A DNA stretch of 64,000 bases from an uncultured Methylomonas sp. (lineage in GTDB: Bacteria > Pseudomonadota > Gammaproteobacteria > Methylococcales > Methylomonadaceae). The notes under the pieces were generated by a model that saw only the letters and a list, made by a program, of their open reading frames with translations, did no database searches and had not been told where the DNA came from. The first letter of the stretch is position 1. Each line of letters begins with the position of its first letter. The DNA lies in NCBI GenBank assembly GCA_936941155.1, contig CAKZJE010000034.1:92607-156606 (forward strand). The letters are read 5' to 3'. Position numbers and translations under genes: made by a program. Positions 54,393 to 62,014 of the stretch are shown in pieces.

Positions 54393-54821
54393 TATCGCCA
54401 TTTTTAAAATATGTGGATTAATTTTGTAGCGGTTTAATTGATGTATGGATAATGCCGCTGCCCCTGCAATCAAACCTAAGCAATTTTCAGCACCACAATG
54501 ACACATGAAAGGCTCTGCCATTTGCCATTCGGTTGCGGGATAGAAAAAAGTTAATTCTTGTTGCGGTGCAATATCAAATAAGGCGTAAATGCTGAGTGAA
54601 ACCGTGTCAACAAACACATTCGGATTGCAACTGTGGTTTAAATATAAAAACAGACTGTCTTCAATGATGTGCTGGTGCGCATTGATTTGAATGGTTTGGT
54701 AGGTTGAATGATCGAGCTTTTGCGCGGTGCTGAAATCAAAAATTAATTCATCTTTGCAGATAATGCTGGTGGTGATTAAATGCTGCCCGCAGCTGCCTTG
54801 TTGAGTGATGAGTTTGTGCAT
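54369..54821 (-). CDS. SET-domain protein, putative lysine methyltransferase
   Basis: 150 residues: a compact SET domain with FLYLNHSCNPNVFV, IAPQQELTFFYPATEW and the post-SET zinc-like CHCGAENCLG. The SAM-binding NHSC motif and catalytic Tyr (FFYP) are present. Bacterial SET proteins occur in methanotrophs and in intracellular bacteria; the target is unknown. It is convergent with the M48 gene. Confidence 0.85.
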   Translation of the reverse strand: MHKLITQQGSCGQHLITTSIICKDELIFDFSTAQKLDHSTYQTIQINAHQHIIEDSLFLYLNHSCNPNVFVDTVSLSIYALFDIAPQQELTFFYPATEWQMAEPFMCHCGAENCLGLIAGAAALSIHQLNRYKINPHILKMAIENSSQQS

Positions 54822-54880
54822 TTTCGTTTAGTCAGGTGCATCGATTTTAAGAGAGGTTGTTGAGAGTTCAAAAAACGTAA

Positions 54881-55013
54881 GCGGACAACAGCGGGTGTGA
54901 CTGGTGACGCTGAATCATTTTATGTCGGTTGGGGTGAGGAATGCCCCCAACATTTACGGGTATGGGGTTGTTTTTGTTGGAGTTCACCGGTTCACCTCAA
55001 CCTACCGTGCCAC
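54881..55013. repeat. Direct repeat E, left copy
   Basis: Contains GACAACAGCGG, TCATTTTATGTCGGTTGGGG and CAACATTTACGGGTATGG; matches 55802-55943 in the same orientation and flanks the nuclease-like gene. Confidence 0.8.
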
Positions 55014-55031
55014 TCAATTGTTGATGGTAAG

Positions 55032-55775
55032 TTATTTATTAGCCATTACTATAATTTCGTTTTTTACAAATAACAAATTAGCATAAATAGTTTTTAAATC
55101 ATCAATTCTCATACTGTCAAAATTTTGAGAAACAAAATAGTGATATTTATTTTTTTCTAGTTTTTCCAATATGACAAAATGCCACATTGCGCCGATAATA
55201 TACGCACCTTTTATTGTATTCCAATGATTTAATTCAACTGCGCTAATGAGTTCTGCCAATAGTTGTGGTCTTGGATTACCATATTCTTCACTGCGTTTAA
55301 ATTCCTGAATAAAGAAATACGGTGTTTTACTTTTTACTAAACCTGATGAAACCACAAAATCAGTTGTGCCACTAAAGATGAAATTTTCTGTTTCATAGCG
55401 CATGGGTAATTCATAAAAACCTCTTACGTTGTCTTTAAATGACTTGAAATGGACTTTGTTTAAAATCGGCACTAAAAAATTAACTTTTAGGTCTTCTTCA
55501 CTATAGCTTTCAATTAATAATTCATTTTCTGCAATTAAATCAATAAAAAGAGATTCTGTGTTGTTGTCTATCGTAATATTATGTTCAAACCAGTTTTTAA
55601 AAATAGATTTGTCCAGATTTTTTTCAATATCAACTAAACCCTCTAAGTCACTATCACGAATTTTGCTGTATTGATAAGTGGGCTTTATTTGTTGATTTTC
55701 CCCTTTTATTATGCGTATTTCTTGTTTTAATGCTTCAATTTCTTTTAGAAGTTTTAATTCTATTTCTTCGGTCAT
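55032..55775 (-). CDS. Hypothetical protein with PD-(D/E)XK nuclease-like motif
   Basis: 247 residues, AT-rich. The N-terminal 35 residues are coiled coil. The core GTTDFVVSSG ... YFFIQEFKRS gives D139, E158 and K160, spaced like a PD-(D/E)XK active site; a conserved QLLAELISAVEL helix follows. Similar uncharacterised proteins are scattered in Bacteroidetes and cyanobacteria. It is placed between two direct copies of repeat E, which suggests it arrived as a cassette. Function not known. Confidence 0.7.
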   Translation of the reverse strand: MTEEIELKLLKEIEALKQEIRIIKGENQQIKPTYQYSKIRDSDLEGLVDIEKNLDKSIFKNWFEHNITIDNNTESLFIDLIAENELLIESYSEEDLKVNFLVPILNKVHFKSFKDNVRGFYELPMRYETENFIFSGTTDFVVSSGLVKSKTPYFFIQEFKRSEEYGNPRPQLLAELISAVELNHWNTIKGAYIIGAMWHFVILEKLEKNKYHYFVSQNFDSMRIDDLKTIYANLLFVKNEIIVMANK

Positions 55776-55801
55776 GTTTTTCTCTTTGTATTAAAAGCGC
55801 A

Positions 55802-55943
55802 ACCCGACAACAGCGGTTGTTTTAGCGGGTGTGGCGGGTGACGTTGAATCATTTTATGTCGGTTGGGGTGAGGAACGAACCTCAACATTTACGAGTATTG
55901 GGTTGTTTTTGTTGGGGGAGCACCAGTTCATCTCAACCTAACA
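55802..55943. repeat. Direct repeat E, right copy
   Basis: Same repeat as at 54881 (CATTTTATGTCGGTTGGGGT and neighbours), with a few changes and small gaps. Confidence 0.8.
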
Positions 55944-56049
55944 CCCTGGTTTTGTGTCTTGCAATAACACTAATCCGTTAATTCTTTCAAAATGTTTAAC
56001 ATTGCCTGTCGCAAGCCTCAGATTATGTTGCAAAGTTGTTGCGCCAATT
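55944..56049 (-). pseudogene. C-terminal fragment of a VapC-like PIN toxin
   Basis: Translates as PIGATTLQHNLRLATGNVKHFERINGL, resembling the end of VapC toxins (IGA..., LAT.N..HFERI.GL). The N-terminal part is missing: the reading frame runs directly into the IS end at 56050. Confidence 0.5.
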
Positions 56050-56657
56050 GGCTTTGTTGCACAAATCAAAATTACGCCGAACTTCCCCAGCCCCAAAAGC
56101 TTGAGGGCATAGCAACAGTTGTGGGGATGCCAAGATAGGTGAAACAATTTAGAAGGGCAGCACGGATTTGTAATTCGGCTACTTGCCGATCAAAATCCTT
56201 CGCCTAACATTTTGATGCCGGTACTATCTAACAGTAAATGCAATCCGTTGGATGGAGAACGATACGGAATGTTAACGATTAAACTTTTTTGTCGTTTTGA
56301 AAGGGTACTGAAATCAGGTACAGACCAATCAACATTTGCCAATTCGAGCAAGCTTTTGACCATGCCGATAGTTTGCCGCAACCCTAATCCATACAAGTTT
56401 TTAATCATCAAGCAAAATTGGATGGCTGCGTCAGAATAAGTTTTTGAGCGACCATGTTTTCCAGTCGGAACACCATTCCAAGCCATCTCTTTATCAATCC
56501 AAACCAGCATGGAGCCTCGTTTTTTGAGTGCATTGTTATAATCTTTCCAGTTGGTTGTTTAGTATTTTTGCGGTGCTAAGCGGGTCATAATGGCATTTTA
56601 TGATTTGTTTGTTGTTCTCAAAGTTTGCTTTATTTAGACGATTTGTGCAACAAAGCC
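56050..56657 (-). mobile_element. Internally deleted IS5-family element with intact ends
   Basis: 18-bp perfect terminal inverted repeats GGCTTTGTTGCACAAATC (56050) and GATTTGTGCAACAAAGCC (56640). Inside, on the minus strand, are the start MTRLAPQKY, an in-frame TAA, then TNWKDYNNALKKRG, VWIDKEMAWNG and GLHLLLDSTGIKMLGEG. It then jumps with a frame change to DFDRQVAELQIRAALLNCF and TYLGIPTTVAMP, the normal C-terminus. About 600 bp in place of roughly 1 kb. The transposase is inactive but the ends could be moved by a related element. No clear target duplication is visible. Confidence 0.85.
56190..56592 (-). pseudogene. IS5-family transposase remnant (N-terminal part)
   Basis: N-terminal part of an IS5-type transposase with NWKDYNNALKKRGSM, KTYSDAAIQFCLM and DSTGIKMLGEG, which holds the first catalytic Asp. 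A nonsense codon after MTRLAPQKY and the internal deletion after LGEG inactivate it; the other two DDE residues are lost. Confidence 0.8.
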
Positions 56658-56800
56658 GTTGCCAAATGACTTTTGTGCCGCCTTTAGATTAACAAGTTTT
56701 GAATTATGAATATCTCCGCCAGAACCGCCGATTGCATTGGCTTGAATGACACCGCTATCCATGATTAGAGTATTGTGGCTTACACACTTACTCATGCTAT
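56658..56800 (-). pseudogene. Possible haemagglutinin (TPS exoprotein) fragment
   Basis: Minus-strand sequence translates as NTLIMDSGVIQANAIGGSGG followed by DIHNSKLVNL, close to the repeats seen in TPS-secreted haemagglutinin-like proteins (IQAN..GGSGGDI). It is about 45 residues and abuts the IS. It could be a relic of a larger gene; too short for certainty. Confidence 0.35.
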
Positions 56801-56803
56801 GAC

Positions 56804-58549
56804 TCACATTCCCAGCAGTAAATTGTCGACAAACTGTTGTTGCCACTGCGAAGAGCTTGAGTCGGATTCTGACGGAGCAATGGGAATTAGCGGCTCTACA
56901 TCTTGTGGACGTATAAACGTTAAGACATCTTTTTGCGCTAACTGGTTTAAATTCTGCGAAATAGTTGCATCCACAGCAGGCAATTGCTGGATCAAGCGAG
57001 TCGGCAGCGTATTGTTATAGGTTTTTTGCGAAGCAGAATTATCAACAGTATTTTTTAAAGTCAGTAACACTAATAAAGAACCTTCGCTGATGCTTGCAGA
57101 ATTTCGGGAAAAAAACTTGCCAATGAGTGGTACATCACCGAGCAAAGGCACTTGAGAGACATTGGAATCTTCCTGATAAAGACTGCTGGTTGTTACAGCC
57201 AATGTTTGCCCCATTCGCATCACAGCAGAAGTGGAAGAGTTTGCTTTAGCCAATAAGATGGCAGAAGAGTTTTGAATAAGTCCGGCAGGTGAGCCATCTT
57301 TGAGAGTGGAAAATCCCATATCTACTTGTAATTCGACATTATTCGCGCTTAGAAAAATAGGCGTGACTTGTACTGATAAGCCGTACTCTTTAGTGAACGA
57401 AGCACTGGAAAAACTCCCGCCCATAAAAACAGTGGTTTCGTTGCCAATAAAAAATTTTGAGGTTTTGCCATTTAAAGCCAGCACAGTCGGGCGGGCAATC
57501 ATTTCTGACTGTGTGCCGACGCTGTTGGCAATATTTAACGTATAAGTAATCGCTGGAATGGTTAATGAATAAAGATTGCTGCTTTTGACTGCATCAAATA
57601 ACTGTGTTGCTGAGGATGTCGGCTGATTGTTGGATGAGGTATCGGTTTTAGTGGTGCTTGATTCGCCGCTGTTGACGATGTTGCCTGTAAATTGAGTATT
57701 TAACCCATCGAGTAAATTGACTCCATAATGCGAGCTTTTTAATGTTGAGGTGCGAATAAATACGGCTTCTAAAACAGCCATCTTTTTTTGATTAGGATCA
57801 TAATTTGCAGGCGTATTCGTGTCGGAAGGTGATAACTGTGGCATTAAGTTTAAATCGGCATAATTTTTTTGCCAAAGCGCGATTTTCTGCTCCAGCCATT
57901 TGATTTCAGACTGGTTATTTTCAGTCGGCTCTATGGCTTGTAATTGCGATTTTGCTAACTCAAAAGCTCCAGCGGAGGCGAAAACCAGAATAGCGATGCG
58001 CCGATGTTGCGGCAAAGGGTTATTCTTATCAAGACGCATGGCTTGCGAGGTTGCCTGATAAGCGGTGCGCAAATCTCCACTGCTATAACTTGCCATCGCT
58101 AATCCGTACCAAGGGGTAGAATTAAGCGGGCTTGCCAAAACAGACTCCGTAAAATAGGTTATTGCAGAGGAAAGATTTCTTTCTTTTAACTGCATTTGTC
58201 CTAATAAATAAGCGGCTTGCCATAGATGCGGGTCAAATTGCTGGGCAAGTTGATAGCCGATTTTTGCCAAATCCCACAGTGTGCCTTGACCTGTTGTTCG
58301 TGATTGATAAGCCATGCCATTGAGAAGATTTGCCAAAGGGTCTCGCGGCGCACTACTTAACATTTGATTAAGGGTTTCATTCGCCTGTTCATAATCACCG
58401 TTCAAAATTAACGAGGCGGATTTTTTTAATGCCGGATTAACCGTGTATAAAGGATTGGCTGTTGGTTGTTCAATGGTTGATGCACAGCCCAGCAAACTTG
58501 CTATAAAAGTTACGCTTAAGGTTGTTTTTAATAGGTTATTCCGTTGCAT
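56804..58549 (-). CDS. Lipoprotein with TPR repeats and a secretin-like C-terminal domain
   Basis: 581 residues from ATG 58549 (AAAGGG upstream). The lipobox is LLGC. TPR repeats cover about 35-220, then a linker. The secretin-type domain (about 255-500) shows ARPTVLALNGKTSKFFIGNE, TPIFLSANNVELQVDMGF, RMGQTLAVTTSS and VPLLGDVPLIGKFFSR, which are signatures of GspD/PilQ-type outer-membrane channels. No N-domains typical of PilQ are evident, and no other secretion genes adjoin. It may be the channel for the secreted proteins encoded just upstream; this is inference. Confidence 0.85.
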   Translation of the reverse strand: MQRNNLLKTTLSVTFIASLLGCASTIEQPTANPLYTVNPALKKSASLILNGDYEQANETLNQMLSSAPRDPLANLLNGMAYQSRTTGQGTLWDLAKIGYQLAQQFDPHLWQAAYLLGQMQLKERNLSSAITYFTESVLASPLNSTPWYGLAMASYSSGDLRTAYQATSQAMRLDKNNPLPQHRRIAILVFASAGAFELAKSQLQAIEPTENNQSEIKWLEQKIALWQKNYADLNLMPQLSPSDTNTPANYDPNQKKMAVLEAVFIRTSTLKSSHYGVNLLDGLNTQFTGNIVNSGESSTTKTDTSSNNQPTSSATQLFDAVKSSNLYSLTIPAITYTLNIANSVGTQSEMIARPTVLALNGKTSKFFIGNETTVFMGGSFSSASFTKEYGLSVQVTPIFLSANNVELQVDMGFSTLKDGSPAGLIQNSSAILLAKANSSTSAVMRMGQTLAVTTSSLYQEDSNVSQVPLLGDVPLIGKFFSRNSASISEGSLLVLLTLKNTVDNSASQKTYNNTLPTRLIQQLPAVDATISQNLNQLAQKDVLTFIRPQDVEPLIPIAPSESDSSSSQWQQQFVDNLLLGM

Positions 58550-58602
58550 TTTTAAACCCTTTAGTGTTGAGTCAATTTCAATCACGCGTTATTTTAGCTG
58601 AA

Positions 58603-58628
58603 AAAAAGCCTACTTTCGTGGGCTTTTT
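58603..58628 (-). terminator. Terminator downstream of the bulb-lectin gene
   Basis: AAAAAGCC / GGCTTTTT with a 10-nt loop, effective on the minus strand by its seven T. It lies between 58801 and the secretin gene start. Confidence 0.7.
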
Positions 58629-58696
58629 GTTGTGAATACGAATTCCCCGCCATCTTCAAAAATCTAAATTAGCTTTACACTTAAGTAAGTTAGCAA

Positions 58697-58725
58697 TAGC
58701 GTAAATCATCCGACAGAATACGCTA
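58697..58725. repeat. Small inverted repeat
   Basis: TAGCGTA and TACGCTA, 15 bases apart, in the gap between the secretin and lectin genes. The gap of about 250 bases (58550-58800) otherwise shows only the terminator. Confidence 0.4.
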
Positions 58726-58800
58726 AAGCCATTTCAGCTTAAGGGGTAGGAGCTATTACTCATCTGATAGGATACCGCAATTTTTAAAGTCGGGAAGTTA

Positions 58801-59613
58801 TTATTGACGATATCCAGATTGAGGTACACCGAGACGCCATGCCTGACATGTATTGCCTTTGCTATCCAATGGGACAAGCTGAAACCTATCTGCTATACCC
58901 CAATAATATCCTTTCAGTGAAGCGGTTTGCGGATAACCACTGCCTGGGAATATATTGCACACGCTACCACTGAGCAAAATCTGCATCGTCCATGTATTTG
59001 TAGCAGTATGGATTAAATTAGCACTATATTTTTCACCTGATTTAACTGTTCCGCATTCTGTACGCGCAGTATCTTTGTTTACAGAAAGCACACACCCTGT
59101 TTTTCCAGTTGGGCAAGCACCTACACAAAAAGCTACGTCAAAATCACTCACATTTACAGTTGTAGAAGTTGTAGTTGGATTACTGTTAGTAGTTGGTGTA
59201 GATGTTTGGGATTTTGGCTTAGTTGACCAATAAAGAGAGCCATTATTGTAAGCAGCAAGAATACCGTCATCTTGCATAACAAGATAAGCATTATTGTATC
59301 CATTTCCAGATATACCGCTAGCCCAGATAGGGAAACTCCTGTAGTAAATAACCAAATTACCATCAGTTTGAAAAGCAAGATTGTCAGATGGCATCCCTGG
59401 AGTGTTACTTGCCCATATCGCTTTACTTCCTTGATAAACAACCAAATTGCTATCAGTTTGAAAACTCATCTGATACTGACCATTTTTAGAAACCAGGTTT
59501 TCACCAGGTTTCATGGTTGCCCCTGCTTTAAGAGTGTCTCCTGCAAAACTTGCAAAACTTAGGCAAAACAAAAGCGGCAACAGCCACCCGCATAATTTTT
59601 GTTTAATCATCAT
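58801..59613 (-). CDS. Secreted bulb-type (mannose-binding) lectin protein with cysteine-rich C-terminus
   Basis: 270 residues, with a signal peptide ending near 24 (SFA/GDT). Residues 28-130 form a B-lectin domain with sugar-site motifs QTDSNLVVY (52-60) and QTDGNLVIY (82-90) and a degenerate QDDGILAAY (114-122). A Thr/Ser/Pro linker (136-155) leads to a C-terminal module with C163, C167 and about five more Cys, which I do not recognise. Similar lectin modules occur in LlpA-type bacteriocins and in extracellular adhesins. It is the first of five secreted genes on the minus strand. Confidence 0.85.
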   Translation of the reverse strand: MMIKQKLCGWLLPLLFCLSFASFAGDTLKAGATMKPGENLVSKNGQYQMSFQTDSNLVVYQGSKAIWASNTPGMPSDNLAFQTDGNLVIYYRSFPIWASGISGNGYNNAYLVMQDDGILAAYNNGSLYWSTKPKSQTSTPTTNSNPTTTSTTVNVSDFDVAFCVGACPTGKTGCVLSVNKDTARTECGTVKSGEKYSANLIHTATNTWTMQILLSGSVCNIFPGSGYPQTASLKGYYWGIADRFQLVPLDSKGNTCQAWRLGVPQSGYRQ

Positions 59614-59681
59614 TTTTTCCTCGTGTTAAAAATTGTTAAATTTAAAAAGACATTTGTGTGTAGTGCGTAAGTTGTTGTTGA

Positions 59682-59707
59682 AAAAAGCCCATTTTCGTGG
59701 GCTTTTT
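59682..59707 (-). terminator. Terminator downstream of the 8-Cys protein gene
   Basis: AAAAAGCCC / GGGCTTTTT with loop ATTTTCGT; its reverse strand ends in a T-run after the 59748 gene. Nearly the same hairpin follows the lectin gene at 58603. Confidence 0.75.
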
Positions 59708-59747
59708 ATTTTCACAACAACGTTAGGCAGTTTGCCCGTTACAGTGC

Positions 59748-60221
59748 CTATTTAGGAACACAGCTTGACCCTAGACAAACCGATTTCCATGAATGGGACG
59801 GTTGATCCCAACGGCAATTGTAGCGAGCCTTTAAGTTGCCTACATCGCCTGTGTAAGCAAAACTGTAAACACCGGAAGTGCGTTTATATACGTCTGGAAG
59901 AGTTCCTGAGCAGGTAGTCGATGTGGACGTTTGGCAATAGACAGCCTTAGTAAAGGATGTACTTGGTGTAGCGTTTGGCAGAGCAGCTAAAGCTTCTCCA
60001 CCTATTAAATAGCTACCTTGTACCGTAGAAAGAATTGCTACTTGATTAACGCCATTGTAACTGCCGGATTCGCAACCACATTCGGACATCACCAGTTGAG
60101 CTTGTGGTAAAGGAGTTGTTGTTACTCTGACGGCTTGACATGATGCGCCTGCACTCACTGTGTGGCTGAATAATCCTCCCAAACAAAAAGCAAGAGTGGT
60201 TATATTTATTTTGTGGTTCAT
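59748..60221 (-). CDS. Small secreted protein with eight cysteines, paralogue 1
   Basis: 157 residues from ATG 60221 (AGGAGATC upstream). Signal peptide ending HTVSA. Eight Cys in the mature part, shared in position with the neighbouring paralogue, suggest four disulfide bonds. The C-terminal half is almost identical to that paralogue (KAVYCQTSTS, TCSGTLP, LKARYNCRWDQPSHSWKS). The N-terminal half differs. I do not recognise the fold. Confidence 0.85.
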   Translation of the reverse strand: MNHKINITTLAFCLGGLFSHTVSAGASCQAVRVTTTPLPQAQLVMSECGCESGSYNGVNQVAILSTVQGSYLIGGEALAALPNATPSTSFTKAVYCQTSTSTTCSGTLPDVYKRTSGVYSFAYTGDVGNLKARYNCRWDQPSHSWKSVCLGSSCVPK

Positions 60222-60299
60222 TTTTGATCTCCTGTGTAGTTTCTTCAATTGAATAGTTTTTTGTACATTACAGCGAACAAAACAAACAGGCAAAATTGC

Positions 60300-60779
60300 T
60301 TATTTAGGAGCACAGCCAGCTCCTAAGCAAGCAGACTTCCACGAATGAGAAGGCTGATCCCAACGGCAGCTGTAACGAGCTTTTAAATTAGCCACGTCTT
60401 CTGTGTAAGCAAATGTGTATACCCCCGAAGTACGAAGATGAGGATAAGGGAGTGTTCCTGAACAAGTGGGCGATGTGGAAGTTTGGCAATATACAGCACT
60501 TTTTAAAAAGTTAGTGAGACTAACTGCCTTATCGAATAGCATTTGTGGATCATATTGACCCTCTACCGAGGAAAGTCTTACCGGCCTATTAACACCAGAA
60601 TATGTACCATACTCACAAAAACAATTAGAAATAACTACCTGATTAGCCGGCAGATTTGTCCAAGGGAGAATTATTTCTGTTTTTGCAGAGGCACATGACG
60701 ATCCTGCATTGGCAGTGGTTTGGTTAAGCAATCCAACAAAACCCAAAGCAAGCACGATTATCTTTAATTTGTTGTTCAT
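60300..60779 (-). CDS. Small secreted protein with eight cysteines, paralogue 2
   Basis: 159 residues with a signal peptide ending TTANA and eight Cys. It shares the ribosome site (AGGAGATCAAAAATG) and leader style with paralogue 1, so the pair arose by tandem duplication. The second half is strongly conserved and the first half (TEIILPWTNLPAN...) varies, which would fit a variable binding face. It has element F about 75-135 bases upstream. Confidence 0.85.
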   Translation of the reverse strand: MNNKLKIIVLALGFVGLLNQTTANAGSSCASAKTEIILPWTNLPANQVVISNCFCEYGTYSGVNRPVRLSSVEGQYDPQMLFDKAVSLTNFLKSAVYCQTSTSPTCSGTLPYPHLRTSGVYTFAYTEDVANLKARYSCRWDQPSHSWKSACLGAGCAPK

Positions 60780-60854
60780 TTTTGATCTCCTACAAGAGTG
60801 TTAAATTAAAAAACATTACTAAACAAACGGGCAATATAGTACAGCAAGCTTTTC

Positions 60855-60914
60855 AAAAACACGTTGCTCGTGCGGAAATGTTTATTGCTTTTGCGGAAAT
60901 ATTTATTTTGGCAG
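60855..60914 (-). promoter_or_regulatory. Upstream element F, copy 1
   Basis: Two tandem 21-base units with core TTTGCGGAAAT (plus strand), AAAAACACGTTG in front and ATTTATTTTGGCAG behind. It lies 76-135 bases upstream of the 60779 gene. It also shares a GGGCATAAACAGCTTGCCCA hairpin (60932-60951) with copy 2. Confidence 0.6.
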
Positions 60915-60968
60915 ATGTAAGGTGGGCATAAACAGCTTGCCCACTCTACCAGGCTGAAAAAAACTAAA

Positions 60969-61379
60969 TTACTGTCCTGTTGTGGAGGGTGTCGTGGCAG
61001 GCATACCTGTTGAAGGCGCACTTGCCGATGGAGTGCTTGCTGAAGCTGAACTTGATGCAGGTGTACTTGTTGAAGCAGCAGGAGCATCGTTATCACAATT
61101 ACCTACTGTACAACACCAATAGAAATCTGCGACATCGTAATTAGCAACGGTCTCTCTAGGATTCACTGTTCTTCTGGAATCAGTTTTATTTCTTCTATCA
61201 AACTTTACATCAACCGCATGAGAGCAATTGTTTTGTACAACAGCCTTACCTCCAGCAGTGAACACATTAACGCACGCTGGTAATTGCGCCCGTGCACTAT
61301 TACCACAGTTATCAGCCACTGCTGTCATCGGAGTGGTAAACAAACTTGCCAAAGCAAAAGCAAAAATAATTTTTTTCAT
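60969..61379 (-). CDS. Small secreted protein with cysteines and a Ser/Thr/Ala/Pro-rich tail
   Basis: 136 residues from ATG 61379 (AGAGGA, spacing 8). Signal peptide ending AVA. The mature core (about 25-95) has Cys in NCGNS, PACVN, NNCSH, YWCCTVGNC, then a low-complexity tail (STPASSSASASTPSASAPS) of the mucin-like type, probably a spacer or glycosylation target. The DUF is not recognised. It shares its upstream region with the 62015 gene (element F). Confidence 0.75.
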   Translation of the reverse strand: MKKIIFAFALASLFTTPMTAVADNCGNSARAQLPACVNVFTAGGKAVVQNNCSHAVDVKFDRRNKTDSRRTVNPRETVANYDVADFYWCCTVGNCDNDAPAASTSTPASSSASASTPSASAPSTGMPATTPSTTGQ

Positions 61380-61558
61380 GTTCAAAATCCTCTTGTTACG
61401 TTTTATAAGTTTTGTAACTGTTCAGTCTACAAAATGGTAAATAGCCTGAGCCGTTACACAAATATTAATAAAAACTAGCTAACAAAACTTTTCAACGCAT
61501 AAACAGCGATTGCAATAAATTCTGCTAAGTAGTTGGTGACTATGATAATGCCCAGTCT

Positions 61559-61620
61559 TAAAAAACACGTTGCTTTTGCGGAAATGTTTATTGCTTTTGC
61601 GGAAATATTTATTTTGGCAG
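61559..61620 (-). promoter_or_regulatory. Upstream element F, copy 2
   Basis: Same tandem TTTGCGGAAAT units as copy 1, 180-240 bases upstream of the 61379 start. Homology with copy 3 extends toward the gene (CTAGCTAAC, AAACAGCGATTG, TATGATAATG). Confidence 0.6.
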
Positions 61621-61745
61621 TGATGTAGGGTAGGCATAAACAGCTTGCCCACCCTAACAGGCTGTATCAAGCGAGTTTAACTTTTTACTTATTTCGTTAT
61701 TTGCTTGGACATAGGCTGAATATGATTTATTGCGTAATTTTTTTA

Positions 61746-61762
61746 ATACGACCAGTCATCTT
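61746..61762. repeat. Palindromic repeat family B, copy 4
   Basis: ACGACCAGTCATCTT core with AAAAAGTTTC flank. Confidence 0.65.
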
Positions 61763-61829
61763 AAAAAGTTTCGATTCAAAATAATAGAGCGTAAAAAACA
61801 CTTGAGTTTCCCAAAAGCGGCGAAATTAT

Positions 61830-61917
61830 TTGTCTGAATCAGGATTGGCTGGATTTAAGAATTTGCAAGATTTTTATCCTGATAATCCTATCTTCTTGAA
61901 AATCCTGGTTCAGACAA
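61830..61917. repeat. Palindromic repeat related to element D interior
   Basis: TTGTCTGAATCAGGATT at the left and AATCCTGGTTCAGACAA at the right, with inner GGATTTAAGAATTTGCAAG. The left part also occurs at 21177 within element D copy 4. The rest of 61380-62014 shows no gene. Confidence 0.7.
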
Positions 61918-61925
61918 CAGGCATA

Positions 61926-61960
61926 AAAAAACCGCCTTAAGTTTCCAAAAGGCGGTTTTT
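61926..61960 (-). terminator. Terminator downstream of the two-repeat secreted protein gene
   Basis: AACCGCCTT / AAGGCGGTT stem with AAAAAA on the left; the minus strand ends in a run of T. Its sequence is nearly an inverted copy of the one at 63505. Confidence 0.8.
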
Positions 61961-62014
61961 GATTTATTCATGATGCGCTTCCTTTCGTTCAGCGCATCCT
62001 GTCAAGCTGTTAAA

